Assembly: GCF_000717715.1 (NCBI RefSeq)
Contig: NZ_JOAI01000040.1
Span: 1 to 64,000 of the forward strand
DNA from: Streptomyces sp. NRRL B-24484
GTDB taxonomy: Bacteria; Actinomycetota; Actinomycetes; Streptomycetales; Streptomycetaceae
Length of the DNA stretch: 64,000 nucleotides
Reading direction: 5' to 3'
The first letter of the stretch is position 1, and the number at the start of each line of letters is the position of its first letter. Shown here one piece after another: positions 17,450 to 26,039 of this stretch. The notes beneath the pieces are model-generated. The model did no database searches and had not been told where the DNA came from. It saw only the letters and a program-made list of their open reading frames with translations. Position numbers and translations under genes: made by a program.

Positions 17450-19153
17450 TCAGTGGCCTGCGGTGTCGGCCAGCACTGTCGACAGGTGTCGGCGGGCGTA
17501 GGCGATGGCGTCGGGGGTGGCGCCGAAGACGCGGTGCTCGGCGTGGAGCCGGTCGAGGACGCCAAGGGCGTCCAGGGTCTTCAGATGGTCCTCGCGGACG
17601 CCGGAGACCAGGACGAGGATGTGGCGGCGCTCCAGCTTCTCGATGGCGTCGCCCAGCACGAGGGCGCCGGTGGCGTCGATCGCGGTGATCCGGGACAGGC
17701 GCAGCACGATGGCCTTCACGTCGCCGGTTTCGGCGAGTTCGAGGAGGAAGCGGTGGGCGGCGGCGAAGAACAGGGGGCCGTCGATGCGGTAGGCGACGAT
17801 GTGTTCGGCGAGCAGGGCCTGTTCTTCGTTGTGGTGGTCGGCGGGTGGCAGGCCGTCGTGCAGGGGCACGCGGGTGAGGGCGGCGGAACGGGCGACCTGG
17901 CGCAGTGCGAGGGCGCCGGCCACGAGCAGGCCGACGATGACGGCGGTGACCAGGTTGAAGGCGAGGGTGGCGGCGGCGGTGAGGACGAGGATCGCGGCTT
18001 CGCCGCGTCCGGCTCTGGCGAGGGCGCGCAGGGAGGCGACCTCGACCATCCGTACGGCGGTGGCGATCAGCACGCCGGCGAGCGCGGCGAGCGGGATGCC
18101 CTCGACGAGCGGGGCGGCGGCGAACACCACCACGGCGAGGACGGCGGCGTGGACGAGTGCGGCGAGGCGGGAGGCGGCGCCGGAGCGGACGTTGACGGCG
18201 GTGCGGGCGATCGCGCCGGTGGCGGCGACGCCGCCGAACAGCGGTGCCGCGAGGTTGGCCAGGCCCTGGCCGAACAGCTCCCGGTCGCTGTCGTGCCGCT
18301 CGGAGACGCTCATCGCGTCCGCGGCGGTCGCGGACATCAGCGACTCCAACGCGGCCAGGGCCGCGACCGCGAGCGCCGCCGTCGCCAGCTTCGGCACGTC
18401 GCCGACGTGAAGGAACCCGAGCGAGGGGGCCGGCAGGCCGGAGGGCAGGTGCCCGATCGTCGCCACGTCCAGACCGGTGCCGGAAGCGAGGAGCGTCGCG
18501 CCGATGACGGCGAGCAGCGAGAACGGGATGCCGGGCCGCAGCCGGGCGCCGAGCAGCATCACCGCCGCCACGCCCGCGGCGAGGGCGAGTGAGGCGAGGT
18601 GGGGGTCGCGGACGAAGTCGACGAGGGCGTCCCACGCGGCGACGGCGGTGTTCTCCGCGCCGGAGGGTTTCACGCCGAGTGCGGCCGGGACCTGTTGGAG
18701 GCCGATGACGGCGGCGATGCCGAGGGTGAAGCCCTCCACCACCGGCGCCGGGACGAAGGCCATGAAGCGTCCGGCGCCGCCGAGCGCAGTGGCGACGAGC
18801 AGCAGGCCGGCGAGCAGGCCGACCGTCAGCACGCCGTCGGTGCCGTAGCGGTGGACGATCGGCACCAGGACCACGGTCATCGCGCCGGTCGGCCCGCTGA
18901 CCTGGAGGTTGGAGCCGCCGAACACGGCGGCCAGGGCGCCGGCGACCACCGCGGTCGCCAGGCCCGCCTCGGCGCCGGCGCCGGAGGCAACGCCGAAGCC
19001 GAGCGCGAGCGGCAGTGCGACGATCGCGACCGTCAGCCCGGCGAGCAGGTCCTTGCGCGGCGAGCGCCGCATCGTCGCCCAGGTGGCATGGTCGGGCAGA
19101 ACGGCGCGCAGCCGCGTTGCGAGGCGGCGCGCCACTGTGACCGTGCCGCTCAT
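17450..19153 (-). CDS. SulP-family inorganic anion transporter
   Basis: This 567-residue SLC26/SulP transporter has 10-14 membrane segments with the family motifs SPRKDLLAGLTVAIVALPLA, GPTGAMTVVLVPIV and EGFTLGIAAVIGLQQ, followed by a C-terminal STAS domain from about 440 (VKAIVLRLSRITAIDATGA). Substrates in the family include sulfate, bicarbonate and other anions. A nearby carbonic anhydrase (26710) makes bicarbonate worth considering. Its ATG overlaps the stop of the upstream ArsR gene (ATGA), so it is the output gene of a helper-ArsR-SulP operon. A truncated duplicate exists at 32910. Confidence 0.9.
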   Translation of the reverse strand: MSGTVTVARRLATRLRAVLPDHATWATMRRSPRKDLLAGLTVAIVALPLALGFGVASGAGAEAGLATAVVAGALAAVFGGSNLQVSGPTGAMTVVLVPIVHRYGTDGVLTVGLLAGLLLVATALGGAGRFMAFVPAPVVEGFTLGIAAVIGLQQVPAALGVKPSGAENTAVAAWDALVDFVRDPHLASLALAAGVAAVMLLGARLRPGIPFSLLAVIGATLLASGTGLDVATIGHLPSGLPAPSLGFLHVGDVPKLATAALAVAALAALESLMSATAADAMSVSERHDSDRELFGQGLANLAAPLFGGVAATGAIARTAVNVRSGAASRLAALVHAAVLAVVVFAAAPLVEGIPLAALAGVLIATAVRMVEVASLRALARAGRGEAAILVLTAAATLAFNLVTAVIVGLLVAGALALRQVARSAALTRVPLHDGLPPADHHNEEQALLAEHIVAYRIDGPLFFAAAHRFLLELAETGDVKAIVLRLSRITAIDATGALVLGDAIEKLERRHILVLVSGVREDHLKTLDALGVLDRLHAEHRVFGATPDAIAYARRHLSTVLADTAGH

Positions 19154-19497
19154 GCCTCGGCCGCCGGCCGCTTCGGTCCGCCGAGTTCGGCGAGCAGGTC
19201 GGACTGATCGGTGATCATCGCGCCGAGGATGCGGCGCGCGGCCTGCAGCAGCTCCGCCACATCGGGCGTGCTCAGCGCATAGACGACGGTGTTGCCCTCG
19301 CGGGTGGCCGACACCAGCTGGGTGCGGCGCAGCACGGCCAGCTGCTGGGACAGGTTGGAGGGCTCGATCTCGATCTCGGTGAGCAGCTCGCGCACCGGCC
19401 GCGGCCCGTCCTGCAGCAGTTCCAGCACCCGGATGCGCACCGGATGGCCCAGCGTGCGGAAGAACTCCGCCTTCGCCTGATACAGCGGAATCGCCAT
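19150..19497 (-). CDS. ArsR-family transcriptional repressor
   Basis: This 115-residue winged-helix protein has the ArsR core KAEFFRTLGHPVRIRVLELL, a recognition helix IEPSNLSQQLAVLRR and the wing TREGNTVVYALSTPD. It lacks the CxC metal-binding motif of arsenic sensors, so the inducer is unknown. Its ATG overlaps the stop of the small helper gene, and its stop overlaps the SulP start. It is closely similar to the ArsR at 32575 (LELLQDGP.PVRELL, TREGNTVVYAL). It probably represses its own operon through the palindrome at 19765. Confidence 0.9.
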   Translation of the reverse strand: MAIPLYQAKAEFFRTLGHPVRIRVLELLQDGPRPVRELLTEIEIEPSNLSQQLAVLRRTQLVSATREGNTVVYALSTPDVAELLQAARRILGAMITDQSDLLAELGGPKRPAAEA

Positions 19498-19688
19498 CAG
19501 TCCTGCTCCTCCTCGTCCGCCGCGCGGTCCAGCACGACGCCGTGGTGGGCCGCGATCCGCAGCAGTTGCGTGATCCGCCCCGCGTACGCCTGCGCCTGTT
19601 CCTCGTCGCCGGCCTCGCGTGCCCGGACCCGCAGCCGGCGGGCCTCGGCCAGCTGCTCGTGCAGTTCCGCGTCGAACCCGCCGCTCAT
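19497..19688 (-). CDS. small helical helper protein of the ArsR-SulP operon
   Basis: This 63-residue acidic, mostly helical protein contains LHEQLAEARRLRVRAREAGD and QAQAYAGRITQLLRIAAHHG. It is the first gene of the operon and overlaps the ArsR start by ATGA. A paralogue at 32373 heads the duplicated operon and shares the AQAYAGR.T.LLRIA..HG segment. It has no cysteine or membrane segment. A role as ArsR partner or ligand adaptor is an inference from the conserved position. Confidence 0.75.
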   Translation of the reverse strand: MSGGFDAELHEQLAEARRLRVRAREAGDEEQAQAYAGRITQLLRIAAHHGVVLDRAADEEEQD

Positions 19689-19764
19689 CGCCGCCGTCCT
19701 TCCACCGCAGGTCGTGCCGCCGCACGCACGGCCTCCCAGTACAAGGATGCAGCATCTATGAACA

Positions 19765-19778
19765 TGAAGAATTCTTCA
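19765..19778 (-). promoter_or_regulatory. perfect 14-bp palindrome, operator family 1 (site B)
   Basis: TGAAGAATTCTTCA is a perfect palindrome 77 bases upstream of the helper-ArsR-SulP operon. Flanking bases (TTCATA, then ATCCTTGTACT toward the gene) also recur at site C, suggesting operator and promoter were duplicated together. The remaining 330-base spacer between 19689 and 20021 shows no gene. Confidence 0.7.
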
Positions 19779-20021
19779 AATTGCTACTATCGCAAGCCAT
19801 GCCGGCAGAGTGAGAGTGGGAGGGGCTGCGTGATCGCGATCGGGCAGTCGGCCGCCAGTGGCCCGTGTTCGGCACGTCGATCCGGCGGCCGACGCCGCTG
19901 GGATGTGCTCAGGTCTCCGGCTGCTCCTGCCGTTCCCCGCCTCGATCGCTCGAGGCGCCCATTGAACACACCCTCGGCTCCTGGGGCCGCCACGGAGGCG
20001 TGCCGGCATGAGCCTCGGGGG

Positions 20022-20390
20022 TCAGGTGCTGGAAGCGGGGCGGAGGTCGCCGAGGATTTCGGCGCGGTCGGTGATGACGTCGGTGAGGATGGAGCGGGCG
20101 ACGGCGAGGAGCTGGGCGACCTCGGGGCTGGTGATCCGGTAGATCACGGTGGCGCCGTCGCGGCGGGAGGTGACGACCCCGGTGCGGCGGAGCACGGCGA
20201 GCTGCTGGGAGAGGTTGGAGGCCTCGACGCCGACGTCGGCGAGGAGTTCCGCGACGGTGTGCTCGCGTTGGCTGAGGAGCTCGAGCACGCGGATGCGCAC
20301 CGGGTGGCCGAGAGTTTTGAAGAACTCCGCCTTCACTTGGTAGAGCGGCACGGCGGTGACGGAGGGTTGCCGCGAGATGTCGGCAGGCAT
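20022..20390 (-). CDS. ArsR-family transcriptional repressor
   Basis: This 122-residue winged-helix protein contains VKAEFFKTLGHPVRIRVLEL, the recognition helix VEASNLSQQLAVLRR and the wing RRDGATVIYRITSPEVAQLL. It is closest to the ArsR at 31796 (both read YQVKAEFFKTL and LLERVARSIL-type C-termini) and less like those at 19150 and 32575. It has no obvious cysteine metal site. The ATG at 20390 is used, and the frame upstream is low-complexity. The 16-bp palindrome at 20503 lies 113 bases upstream. Confidence 0.88.
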   Translation of the reverse strand: MPADISRQPSVTAVPLYQVKAEFFKTLGHPVRIRVLELLSQREHTVAELLADVGVEASNLSQQLAVLRRTGVVTSRRDGATVIYRITSPEVAQLLAVARSILTDVITDRAEILGDLRPASST

Positions 20391-20502
20391 GGGGTCACCG
20401 TCCGTGTCGGGGCCAGGGGGCGTCGGATTCGACTCTAGCAATGCAGGCGGGATCGCCCCCGGCGCCGGATCGGGCGGCGACCGCGGCGCCGAGGCGTGAG
20501 AC

Positions 20503-20518
20503 TTGCAAAGATTCTCAA
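20503..20518 (-). promoter_or_regulatory. operator family 2 palindrome (site S1)
   Basis: On the minus strand it reads TTGAGAATCTTTGCAA, a variant of the TTGCGAATGTTCGCAA palindrome at 26646. It lies between the leftward ArsR (20390) and the rightward YjdM-like gene (20646), so it could control either or both. The flank CTTTATCAG resembles CTTAGCAG at sites 26646 and 31135. Confidence 0.55.
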
Positions 20519-20645
20519 CTGATAAAGTTGTGGTTCCGGTGGTTTCCTGGTGGTGCCGCTGGAGCGGGCCCGCAGCGCTATAGGGGGTGCAGCGGGCCCG
20601 CACCCTTTTCTCCGGGATATGCGACAGACAGGGAAGACCGGGTTC

Positions 20646-20996
20646 ATGAGTGAGAATCTGCCCCCGTGTCCGAAGTGCTCGAGTGAGTACACCTACGCCC
20701 TGGACGCACTGGTGGTGTGCCCCGAGTGCGGACACGAGTGGGCTGCCGGCGACGGCGGCGCGGAAGCCGCCGGCGAGCGGGTGGTCAGGGACGCGGTCGG
20801 CAACGTGCTGAGCGACGGCGACACGGTGACCGTCGTCAAGGCGCTCAAGGTCAAGGGCAGCGCCTCGGGCATCAAGGCTGGGACCAAGGTCCGCAACATC
20901 CGCCTGGTCGACGGCGTGGACGGCCACGACATCGACTGCCGGATCGACGGCTTCGGCGCCATGCAGCTCAAGTCGAGCGTGGTCAAGAAGGCCTGA
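20646..20996 (+). CDS. yjdM: YjdM/PhnA-family zinc-ribbon protein
   Basis: This 116-residue protein begins MSENLPPCPKCSSEYTYALD and continues VCPECGHEW, a Cys4 zinc ribbon. The PhnA/YjdM C-terminal domain follows (VVRDAVGNVLSDGDTVTVVK, and ALKVKGSASGIKAGTKVRNI). Despite the historical name, the family is not shown to act in phosphonate breakdown. It is a full-length match (about 110-115 residues). GGGAAG precedes the ATG. It diverges from the ArsR at 20022, with a palindromic site between them. Confidence 0.9.
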   Translation: MSENLPPCPKCSSEYTYALDALVVCPECGHEWAAGDGGAEAAGERVVRDAVGNVLSDGDTVTVVKALKVKGSASGIKAGTKVRNIRLVDGVDGHDIDCRIDGFGAMQLKSSVVKKA

Positions 20997-21250
20997 CCGC
21001 CTGGATGCACTCCCGCAGTTGGGTCCGCTTCGTTCCCTTGCGGCGCCCGAGGCCAGGTGCGTGAACTGGTGCACCTGCCCCGGGATTCGCGTCGACGCTG
21101 TGATGTCGGTACCGGCCCCATGCTTGCGAGCCACCGCGGACACTGACCGCCTCCCGGCAACACCACGGGCGGTACGCCTATGCAGATCCCGGGCCGCGCT
21201 CTGCATGTTCCTGGCCCTGGGGCCGGAAGCGCAGGGCGTGGCCGGCCCGG

Positions 21251-21655
21251 TCAGATGTGGCCGTGGTGCTTGAGGACGCGCCTGGTCTGGGCGAACAGCA
21301 TGCCGACGTTGACGGTCTTGCGGCAGACGACGACGGCGACCACGTCCTCCTCGCCCTCCACCCGCAGGAAGAGGTGGGTGAGGTTGTCGCTGTTGACGAG
21401 GATCTCCTGGAAGTAGTGCCGGTCGGAGACCACGCCGCGGCGTTCCTTGAAGATGCCTTCGATCATGGCCACGTTGCGGCCCTGGAACAGGTCGAGGGTG
21501 GCGGCGGCGAGCAGGTCAAGCACCTCGGACGGGTGCGAGTCCATGGTTTCGACGGCCAGCAGCATGCCGGTGGACATGTCGATGACGCCCGAGGCCACGC
21601 ACTCGGGTACGTCCGCGCGGAGGGTCTTGACGAGTCCCGACACCCGGTCGGACAT
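21251..21655 (-). CDS. Roadblock/LC7-like protein
   Basis: This 134-residue protein contains VKTLRADVPECVASGVIDMS, TGMLLAVETMDSHPSEVLDL and a strand-rich C-terminal half (THLFLRVEGEEDVVAVVVCR). The fold pattern is Roadblock-like and is typical of proteins recruited to Ras-like GTPases in actinobacteria. The ATG at 21655 is chosen because GGGA lies about 8 bases upstream and the family-like region begins there. It is followed upstream on the same strand by a second Roadblock protein and a DUF4388-like protein, so the three form a signalling module without its own GTPase. Confidence 0.75.
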   Translation of the reverse strand: MSDRVSGLVKTLRADVPECVASGVIDMSTGMLLAVETMDSHPSEVLDLLAAATLDLFQGRNVAMIEGIFKERRGVVSDRHYFQEILVNSDNLTHLFLRVEGEEDVVAVVVCRKTVNVGMLFAQTRRVLKHHGHI

Positions 21656-21738
21656 GCTGGTTCCCTGCGTGTTCACTGCGCTCCTCATCTGGGCCCCGGA
21701 ACAGGTTCCGTCCGGGCCGGTGGTTGTGTTCGGGATGT

Positions 21739-22149
21739 TCAGTGGTGTGCGGCGGGCGTGCGCGGGGCGGTCAGCAGGTCGTCGATCCGCCGGACGGCCT
21801 GCTCGCACTCGCCGTCCAGCCGGGCCGGATCCATGTCCGCGCTACCCAGCAGGGTCAGCACGCCCATGTCGCCGACCGGGCGCACCACGAGGTAGCCGTC
21901 GCCGTAACGCGCTGCGCTCCAGCGCAGGCGGTCCCTGCCGGTCGCCGCTCCGGCGCGGCGGGCCAGACCCAGTACGGCCGCGGCCAGGGCAGCCAGGCAC
22001 TCCCCGTCAGCCCTGTCTTCGGTGTCTGCGGCGACGAGCAGGCCGTCCACCGCCGAGACCACGACCCCGGTGACACCGGTGGCGTTGCCGCGCAGTGCCC
22101 CCATCTCCGCGATCAGATCACCGCTCGTGTCGGTCACAACTCTCCCCAT
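21739..22149 (-). CDS. Roadblock/LC7-domain protein
   Basis: This 136-residue protein reads GNATGVTGVVVSAVDGLLVA, ECLAALAAAVLGLARRAG and GYLVVRPVGDMGVLTLLGSA. This is the classical Roadblock pattern (GVxG...DGLLVA; helix; strand pair) seen in MglB-like proteins. The start at 22149 could instead be the in-frame GTG at codon 5. It lies between a second Roadblock protein (21251) and a DUF4388-like protein (22240), all leftward with short gaps. Confidence 0.85.
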   Translation of the reverse strand: MGRVVTDTSGDLIAEMGALRGNATGVTGVVVSAVDGLLVAADTEDRADGECLAALAAAVLGLARRAGAATGRDRLRWSAARYGDGYLVVRPVGDMGVLTLLGSADMDPARLDGECEQAVRRIDDLLTAPRTPAAHH

Positions 22150-22239
22150 CGATCGAGAATGCTCACGCCGCCGCTCCTCGGCGGCGCCGCGGGGCCGCGG
22201 CAGGGGCGGCCCGACTGGAAATGGATGCCGGCCGTGGTG

Positions 22240-23112
22240 TCACGGCGACCGGTCGGCCGGCCGCGCGTGGCGGGCGGAGACGGGCCTCAGCGGGAGCACG
22301 TCGTTGATCCCGCTGGCACCGCGGCGGCGCAGCGGCAGATGGCCCAGCGTTCTGGCCGGGGGCGGCTGCCGGTCCACCACGGTGCCGCCATGCGGGTCCG
22401 GCACCGGACCGGGTTCCGCCGCCTCGACCAGCCCCTCGCCGGCCATGCGCGACAGTTCGGTGGTCACGGCGAACAGGCTCCGCCCGAGCAGGAGGGCGAT
22501 GTCGTGTGCGCTGCGGTGACCGTCGACGTGCTGCAGGATGTCGCGCCTGGCGTCGGACAGTTCGGGGGCACGGGCAGCGGGTGCGGCCCGTACCCGGTCG
22601 GTGAACGGCGACAGTGCGGTGCGCATGCAGGCGAGAGCAGCCAGGCGCCGCTCGGTCTCCTGCAGCAGCCAGTTGGGGTCGATGCCCTGCGGGGCGGCCA
22701 GCAGGGGAGGCGGGCCGTCGGCTGGGGCGCTGCCCTCGATCCGGCCCGCGGCCATGGCGAAAGCAGCGTCTGCCGCGGACATCATGCACACGACCTGGAG
22801 CTCCTGCGGACCCACCAGGGAACGGGAGAGCAGGGCCGCACCGAGCCGGCCCCCGGCAGCCTCGTACTGCAGTGCCGACAGGTTACTCTCGCTCACTCGG
22901 CCGGAGGCCAGCAGCATCCGGACGGCATCCGGCGCCCCCGGCGACACCACCGCCACGATCGCCCCGCCGGACAGATGAACGACCCCACCCGGATCACCCG
23001 CCACCACCAGCGCACAGGGCCGGGATACCCCAGACGCCGACGCCAAGACCCCGGCGAACCTGCCCACCCCGCCGGGCTGCGCGACCGCAGGCAGCCGAAA
23101 ACCTCCCGTCAC
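22240..23112 (-). CDS. DUF4388-like/winged-helix signalling protein
   Basis: This 290-residue protein has an N-terminal segment of the DUF4388 type (RFAGVLASASGVSRPCALVV, GGVVHLSGGAIVAVVSPGAP). A helical middle and a C-terminal winged-helix-like region follow (HDIALLLGRSLFAVTTELSR, MAGEGLVEA). Such proteins commonly sit beside Roadblock/GTPase modules. GTG at 23112 is preferred because GGGAGG lies 8 bases upstream. The frame continues upstream to 23238 without good composition. The palindrome at 23217 is 105 bases upstream. Confidence 0.65.
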   Translation of the reverse strand: MTGGFRLPAVAQPGGVGRFAGVLASASGVSRPCALVVAGDPGGVVHLSGGAIVAVVSPGAPDAVRMLLASGRVSESNLSALQYEAAGGRLGAALLSRSLVGPQELQVVCMMSAADAAFAMAAGRIEGSAPADGPPPLLAAPQGIDPNWLLQETERRLAALACMRTALSPFTDRVRAAPAARAPELSDARRDILQHVDGHRSAHDIALLLGRSLFAVTTELSRMAGEGLVEAAEPGPVPDPHGGTVVDRQPPPARTLGHLPLRRRGASGINDVLPLRPVSARHARPADRSP

Positions 23113-23216
23113 CCGCACACCCTCCCCCACCGCGATCCATTCGAAATCAACCTCGTCTGATGCCCCGAGACCGCACCAGAAGCCGAACGCATGCCCGAAA
23201 ATCCGAGGCCAGCAAA

Positions 23217-23232
23217 TTGCGAATCTATGCAA
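23217..23232 (+). promoter_or_regulatory. operator family 2 palindrome (site S2)
   Basis: TTGCGAATCTATGCAA shares TTGCGAAT....GCAA with the site at 26646 and is followed by a further CGCAAAATTGTGCAAC. It lies upstream of the leftward DUF4388-Roadblock genes. Confidence 0.45.
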
Positions 23233-23716
23233 TCGCAAAATTGTGCAACAGTCAAACTAGTCGCATTAGAAGAAGATATTTGCATATCTTTTCACGATCG
23301 GAGTGGAGTTGGCCCCATTTCGTCCCCGCGGATGCCTTCGAGGGTGCAGAGGCGCTGCCTGTTCGACGACGGCGCCTCTCGCATCCGCCTCTGCGCCGAT
23401 CGGTGAGCGACGCAGAGGCGGACGCGGGCCGGGCGCCGGGCAGTGCAGACCTCAGCAGCACCGAGGCGCCGCAGAACTGAAGGAATTGCGCACCAGAACG
23501 GTCACCTGTCCGCCGAAATCAGTTCAGTATTGCCCGGAACATTGCCGCCGGATGGCATTCGAGAGCGAAAGCAGGAGCACTTCCGATGAATTCGTGGTGA
23601 GCGCAGCTGCCGCAGGCGCGTGCTGGCGGCGACAACCTGCCCCGAGCCCGCGGGATGGGTCCGCTGCAGTGCGGCTGCCAGGTCGAGTGCCGCCGGCACA
23701 CCCGAAGAACGGGGGC

Positions 23717-23748
23717 GGCCCCGCTGCGCTCGGGTTCGCAGCGGGGCC
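23717..23748 (-). terminator. hairpin terminator
   Basis: GGCCCCGCTGCG (23717-23728) pairs perfectly with 23737-23748 across an 8-base loop. It lies 126 bases beyond the stop of the SnoaL-like gene on the minus strand. Confidence 0.6.
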
Positions 23749-23873
23749 CCGGTCTCAGGTTGCGTGCATCCGCTGTCCGTTGCACGCGAGGCAGCGCCGG
23801 TCGGGGGCGGCAGCAGGCGGTGCTTCACCCGCTGCGCCTACGGTCCGCGGCCACGTGGATGCAGTAGTTCCGG

Positions 23874-24566
23874 TCAGTCGGGGAGCATGCCCATCTGGCG
23901 CATCATGGCGACGGCGTCCCAGCTCCACCAGCCTTCCTTGGCCATGCCGTCCTCGAACCGCCAGATCGTCATCCCGGCGGCCTCGATCATCTTGTTGCTG
24001 GCCGGCATGCCCATGTACTCGCCGATGTGGGTGCCGCGCCACATCCAGCGGGTGACGACCTGGTCCCCCTCGGCGATCTGGCTCTGGATGTCGAAGGTGA
24101 AGTCGAACGCGCGGCGGTAGCCCTCGATCATCTTCTTCACCGCCGCCGGGCCGACCGTGTCGGCGTCCATGGACGGGTCGTGGTCCCGGTAGTCCGGGGC
24201 GACGAGTTCGTCGATGGCGGTCATGTCGCCGGCCGCGGGTTCCATCAGCAGTCGGCGGGCCGCGTCCTTGAGGAGCTGCTCGTCGCGGACCAGGTCGAGG
24301 TTGGTGAAGGTGGGCGGCTCCTGGCACAGGGCCACCATCTCCCGGAAGATCCGGTCGGTCTCCGGCAGGCCGGAGTTGCGCATCGCGGCCTCGTACGAGG
24401 GGAACTCGACGATCTCCACGATGTGCCGGCCGTCCTCGCGGTCGGATCCGACCATGGTGTGAGTGGCGGTGCGCTTGCCCTGGGTCTGCTCGATCCAGGT
24501 GTCCATCAGCTGGTTGAGCTCGTCCGGCCGCTCCGTGCGGCACTCGACGATCTGCACGAACGTCAT
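23874..24566 (-). CDS. two-domain protein: dimeric alpha/beta-barrel plus SnoaL-like (ester cyclase) fold
   Basis: This is a 230-residue protein. Residues 1-100 (MTFVQIVECRTERPDELNQL, HIVEIVEFPSYEAAM) look like an antibiotic-monooxygenase/EthD-type dimeric alpha-beta barrel. Residues 110-230 (DELVAPDYRDHDPSMDADT, MIEGYRRAFDFTFDIQSQIA, WRGTHIGEYMGMPASNKMIE) are a SnoaL/NTF2-like domain. Fusions of this kind occur in streptomycetes, but the substrate is unknown. GGGAGG sits 5 bases before the ATG. No polyketide genes are nearby, so a biosynthetic cyclase role is not supported by context. Confidence 0.8.
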   Translation of the reverse strand: MTFVQIVECRTERPDELNQLMDTWIEQTQGKRTATHTMVGSDREDGRHIVEIVEFPSYEAAMRNSGLPETDRIFREMVALCQEPPTFTNLDLVRDEQLLKDAARRLLMEPAAGDMTAIDELVAPDYRDHDPSMDADTVGPAAVKKMIEGYRRAFDFTFDIQSQIAEGDQVVTRWMWRGTHIGEYMGMPASNKMIEAAGMTIWRFEDGMAKEGWWSWDAVAMMRQMGMLPD

Positions 24567-24845
24567 CGTGACCTCCCGGTCCACGCCACCGGCGGGCTTC
24601 ACCCACCGGGTGTGCTGGCTCCACTGTGCCCCGGGCAGCAGCGGGCCGCCCTTCGATACGGAGGGTGATGCCGGAGCCGGTTCCGCCGTCGGCCCGGGAG
24701 CCCGGTGGCCGGCGCACCGGCCATTCCCGTCGGACGGCCGGAGGGCTCTGTCCGGCAGGCAGCGGACCGGTGCGTGCCCCTGCCGCGTGACTTCCGGGGT
24801 CGGCGGCGGGGTGCGGGTGGTCCCCTTCGGCCGGGCCACGCCGCG

Positions 24846-26039
24846 TCAGTCTTCGGTCAGGGCTGTGATGAGGGTCTGGGGCAGGCCGGGCAGGTCGACC
24901 GGCGGGAGGAGCAGGCCGTCGTCGGCGAGGTCGGCGAGTGTGCGGGCGGCGGCGAGCAGGGCGCCGGCGCCGGGACGGTCCCCGCGGGCCGCCGCGGTGA
25001 GCAGGGCGGGCAGGGTGTGCAGGGGGTGGGGGCGCAGGTTCGTGGCGTGCAGGAGTGGCAGGTCGCGGGGGTCGGCGTGCAGGAGCGTGGTGCCGTCCGG
25101 TGGTGTTTCGATCCGGCCGGTGAGGTCGACGACCAGGTCGGCCGCCCCGGAGAGGCAGGGGTGGGAGGTCGCGGGGTCGTGGAGGACGAGTTCGCCCACG
25201 CCGAGGGCGTGGAGCAGGCCGACGAGGTCCCAGCCGCGGTGGGCGCCCGACAGGACGACTGTCGCGTCGGCGGGCGCCGTGCCCCGGTGGCGCAGGGCGT
25301 TGAGCGCGGCGGCTATGGTGGCGACGGCATGGGCCAGGACCGTGTCCACCACGGCGGTAGGGCCGTCGGCGAGTGCGTCGCGGACCGCGGCGGTGTGCTC
25401 CGGCCGGGTGTGCGCGATGCAGAGTGCGGCGAAGCCGGGGGCGAGCGCTTTCGCAGCGGTGGCGAGCGCCTCGGGGGTGTCGGCGTCGAGCGGCATCGGG
25501 TGGATGTCCAGGCCGGTGGCCCGGCGCAGGTGGACGGCGGCGGACTCGAGTGCGGGCAGGACCAGGGGTGCGGGCATGGCGCCGAGGGTGAGGACCGCGG
25601 TGGCGTTGGAGACGAGGGCGATGCGGCGGCGGCGGCCGCTGAGGTCGTCCACGGCGTGCGGGTTCAGCATCAGGTGGGCGGTGACGCGGTGGTCGGCGTC
25701 GCGGTCCAGCAGGGCGAGGTCGCGGTCGTGGTCGGTCGGCACGCACAGCCGCTGGGTCGTCTTCCCGGTGGCCGCGGTCGCCAGTGCCGGGTCGGTGAGG
25801 TGGACGAGGTCGGCGCCGAGGCGGTCCTGCAGCAGGCTGCGGACCTGGTGGTGCGTCAGCGGTCCGTCGGTGTCGATGGTGACGGGCTGCAGTCCGGTGT
25901 CGGGGTCGACGGGGTGCGGGGTGATCCAGATCCGGCCGTGCGCCTTCGACATCGCCCGCATCAGGGTACGGGCGGCGCGGGCCGGCACGTGGGCGCGCAG
26001 GCTGTAGGCCGGCCGCACCAGGCCCAGCCAGCCGTTCAC
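24846..26039 (-). CDS. malic-enzyme homologue lacking catalytic residues (pseudoenzyme)
   Basis: This 397-residue protein aligns by eye with bacterial NAD-malic enzymes that carry an N-terminal ACT-like domain. It has an ACT-like start (YSLRAHVPARAARTLMRAMS), then RIALVSNATAVLTLGAMPAP in place of the usual VVSDGTAVLGLGDIGP. The usual PVMEGKA (catalytic Lys) has become PALESAA, the metal-binding LEDI segment is replaced by CIAHTR, and the HDDQHGTA motif reads DTVLAHAVA. The Rossmann part is short. It is therefore probably a regulatory or binding protein. Its GTG overlaps the stop of the upstream flavin-fold gene (GTGA), so the two are co-translated. Confidence 0.7.
   Translation of the reverse strand: MNGWLGLVRPAYSLRAHVPARAARTLMRAMSKAHGRIWITPHPVDPDTGLQPVTIDTDGPLTHHQVRSLLQDRLGADLVHLTDPALATAATGKTTQRLCVPTDHDRDLALLDRDADHRVTAHLMLNPHAVDDLSGRRRRIALVSNATAVLTLGAMPAPLVLPALESAAVHLRRATGLDIHPMPLDADTPEALATAAKALAPGFAALCIAHTRPEHTAAVRDALADGPTAVVDTVLAHAVATIAAALNALRHRGTAPADATVVLSGAHRGWDLVGLLHALGVGELVLHDPATSHPCLSGAADLVVDLTGRIETPPDGTTLLHADPRDLPLLHATNLRPHPLHTLPALLTAAARGDRPGAGALLAAARTLADLADDGLLLPPVDLPGLPQTLITALTED

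Larger units (their letters stand above)
23113..23873. other. 760-base non-coding region, partly AT-rich
   Basis: No gene is supported. Bases 23205-23290 form a strikingly AT-rich island with the family-2 palindrome at 23217. A second AT-richer patch lies near 23510-23600. A terminator hairpin at 23717-23748 belongs to the gene ending at 23874. Confidence 0.5.

Noticed and set aside
20646..20996. Phosphonate metabolism role for the PhnA/YjdM-like protein
   Set aside because: No phn genes are nearby, and the family name is historical. Only the zinc-ribbon protein call is supported.
23874..24566. Polyketide cyclase function for the SnoaL-like protein
   Set aside because: No polyketide synthase or tailoring genes occur in the window, and the SnoaL fold is used by many unrelated proteins.
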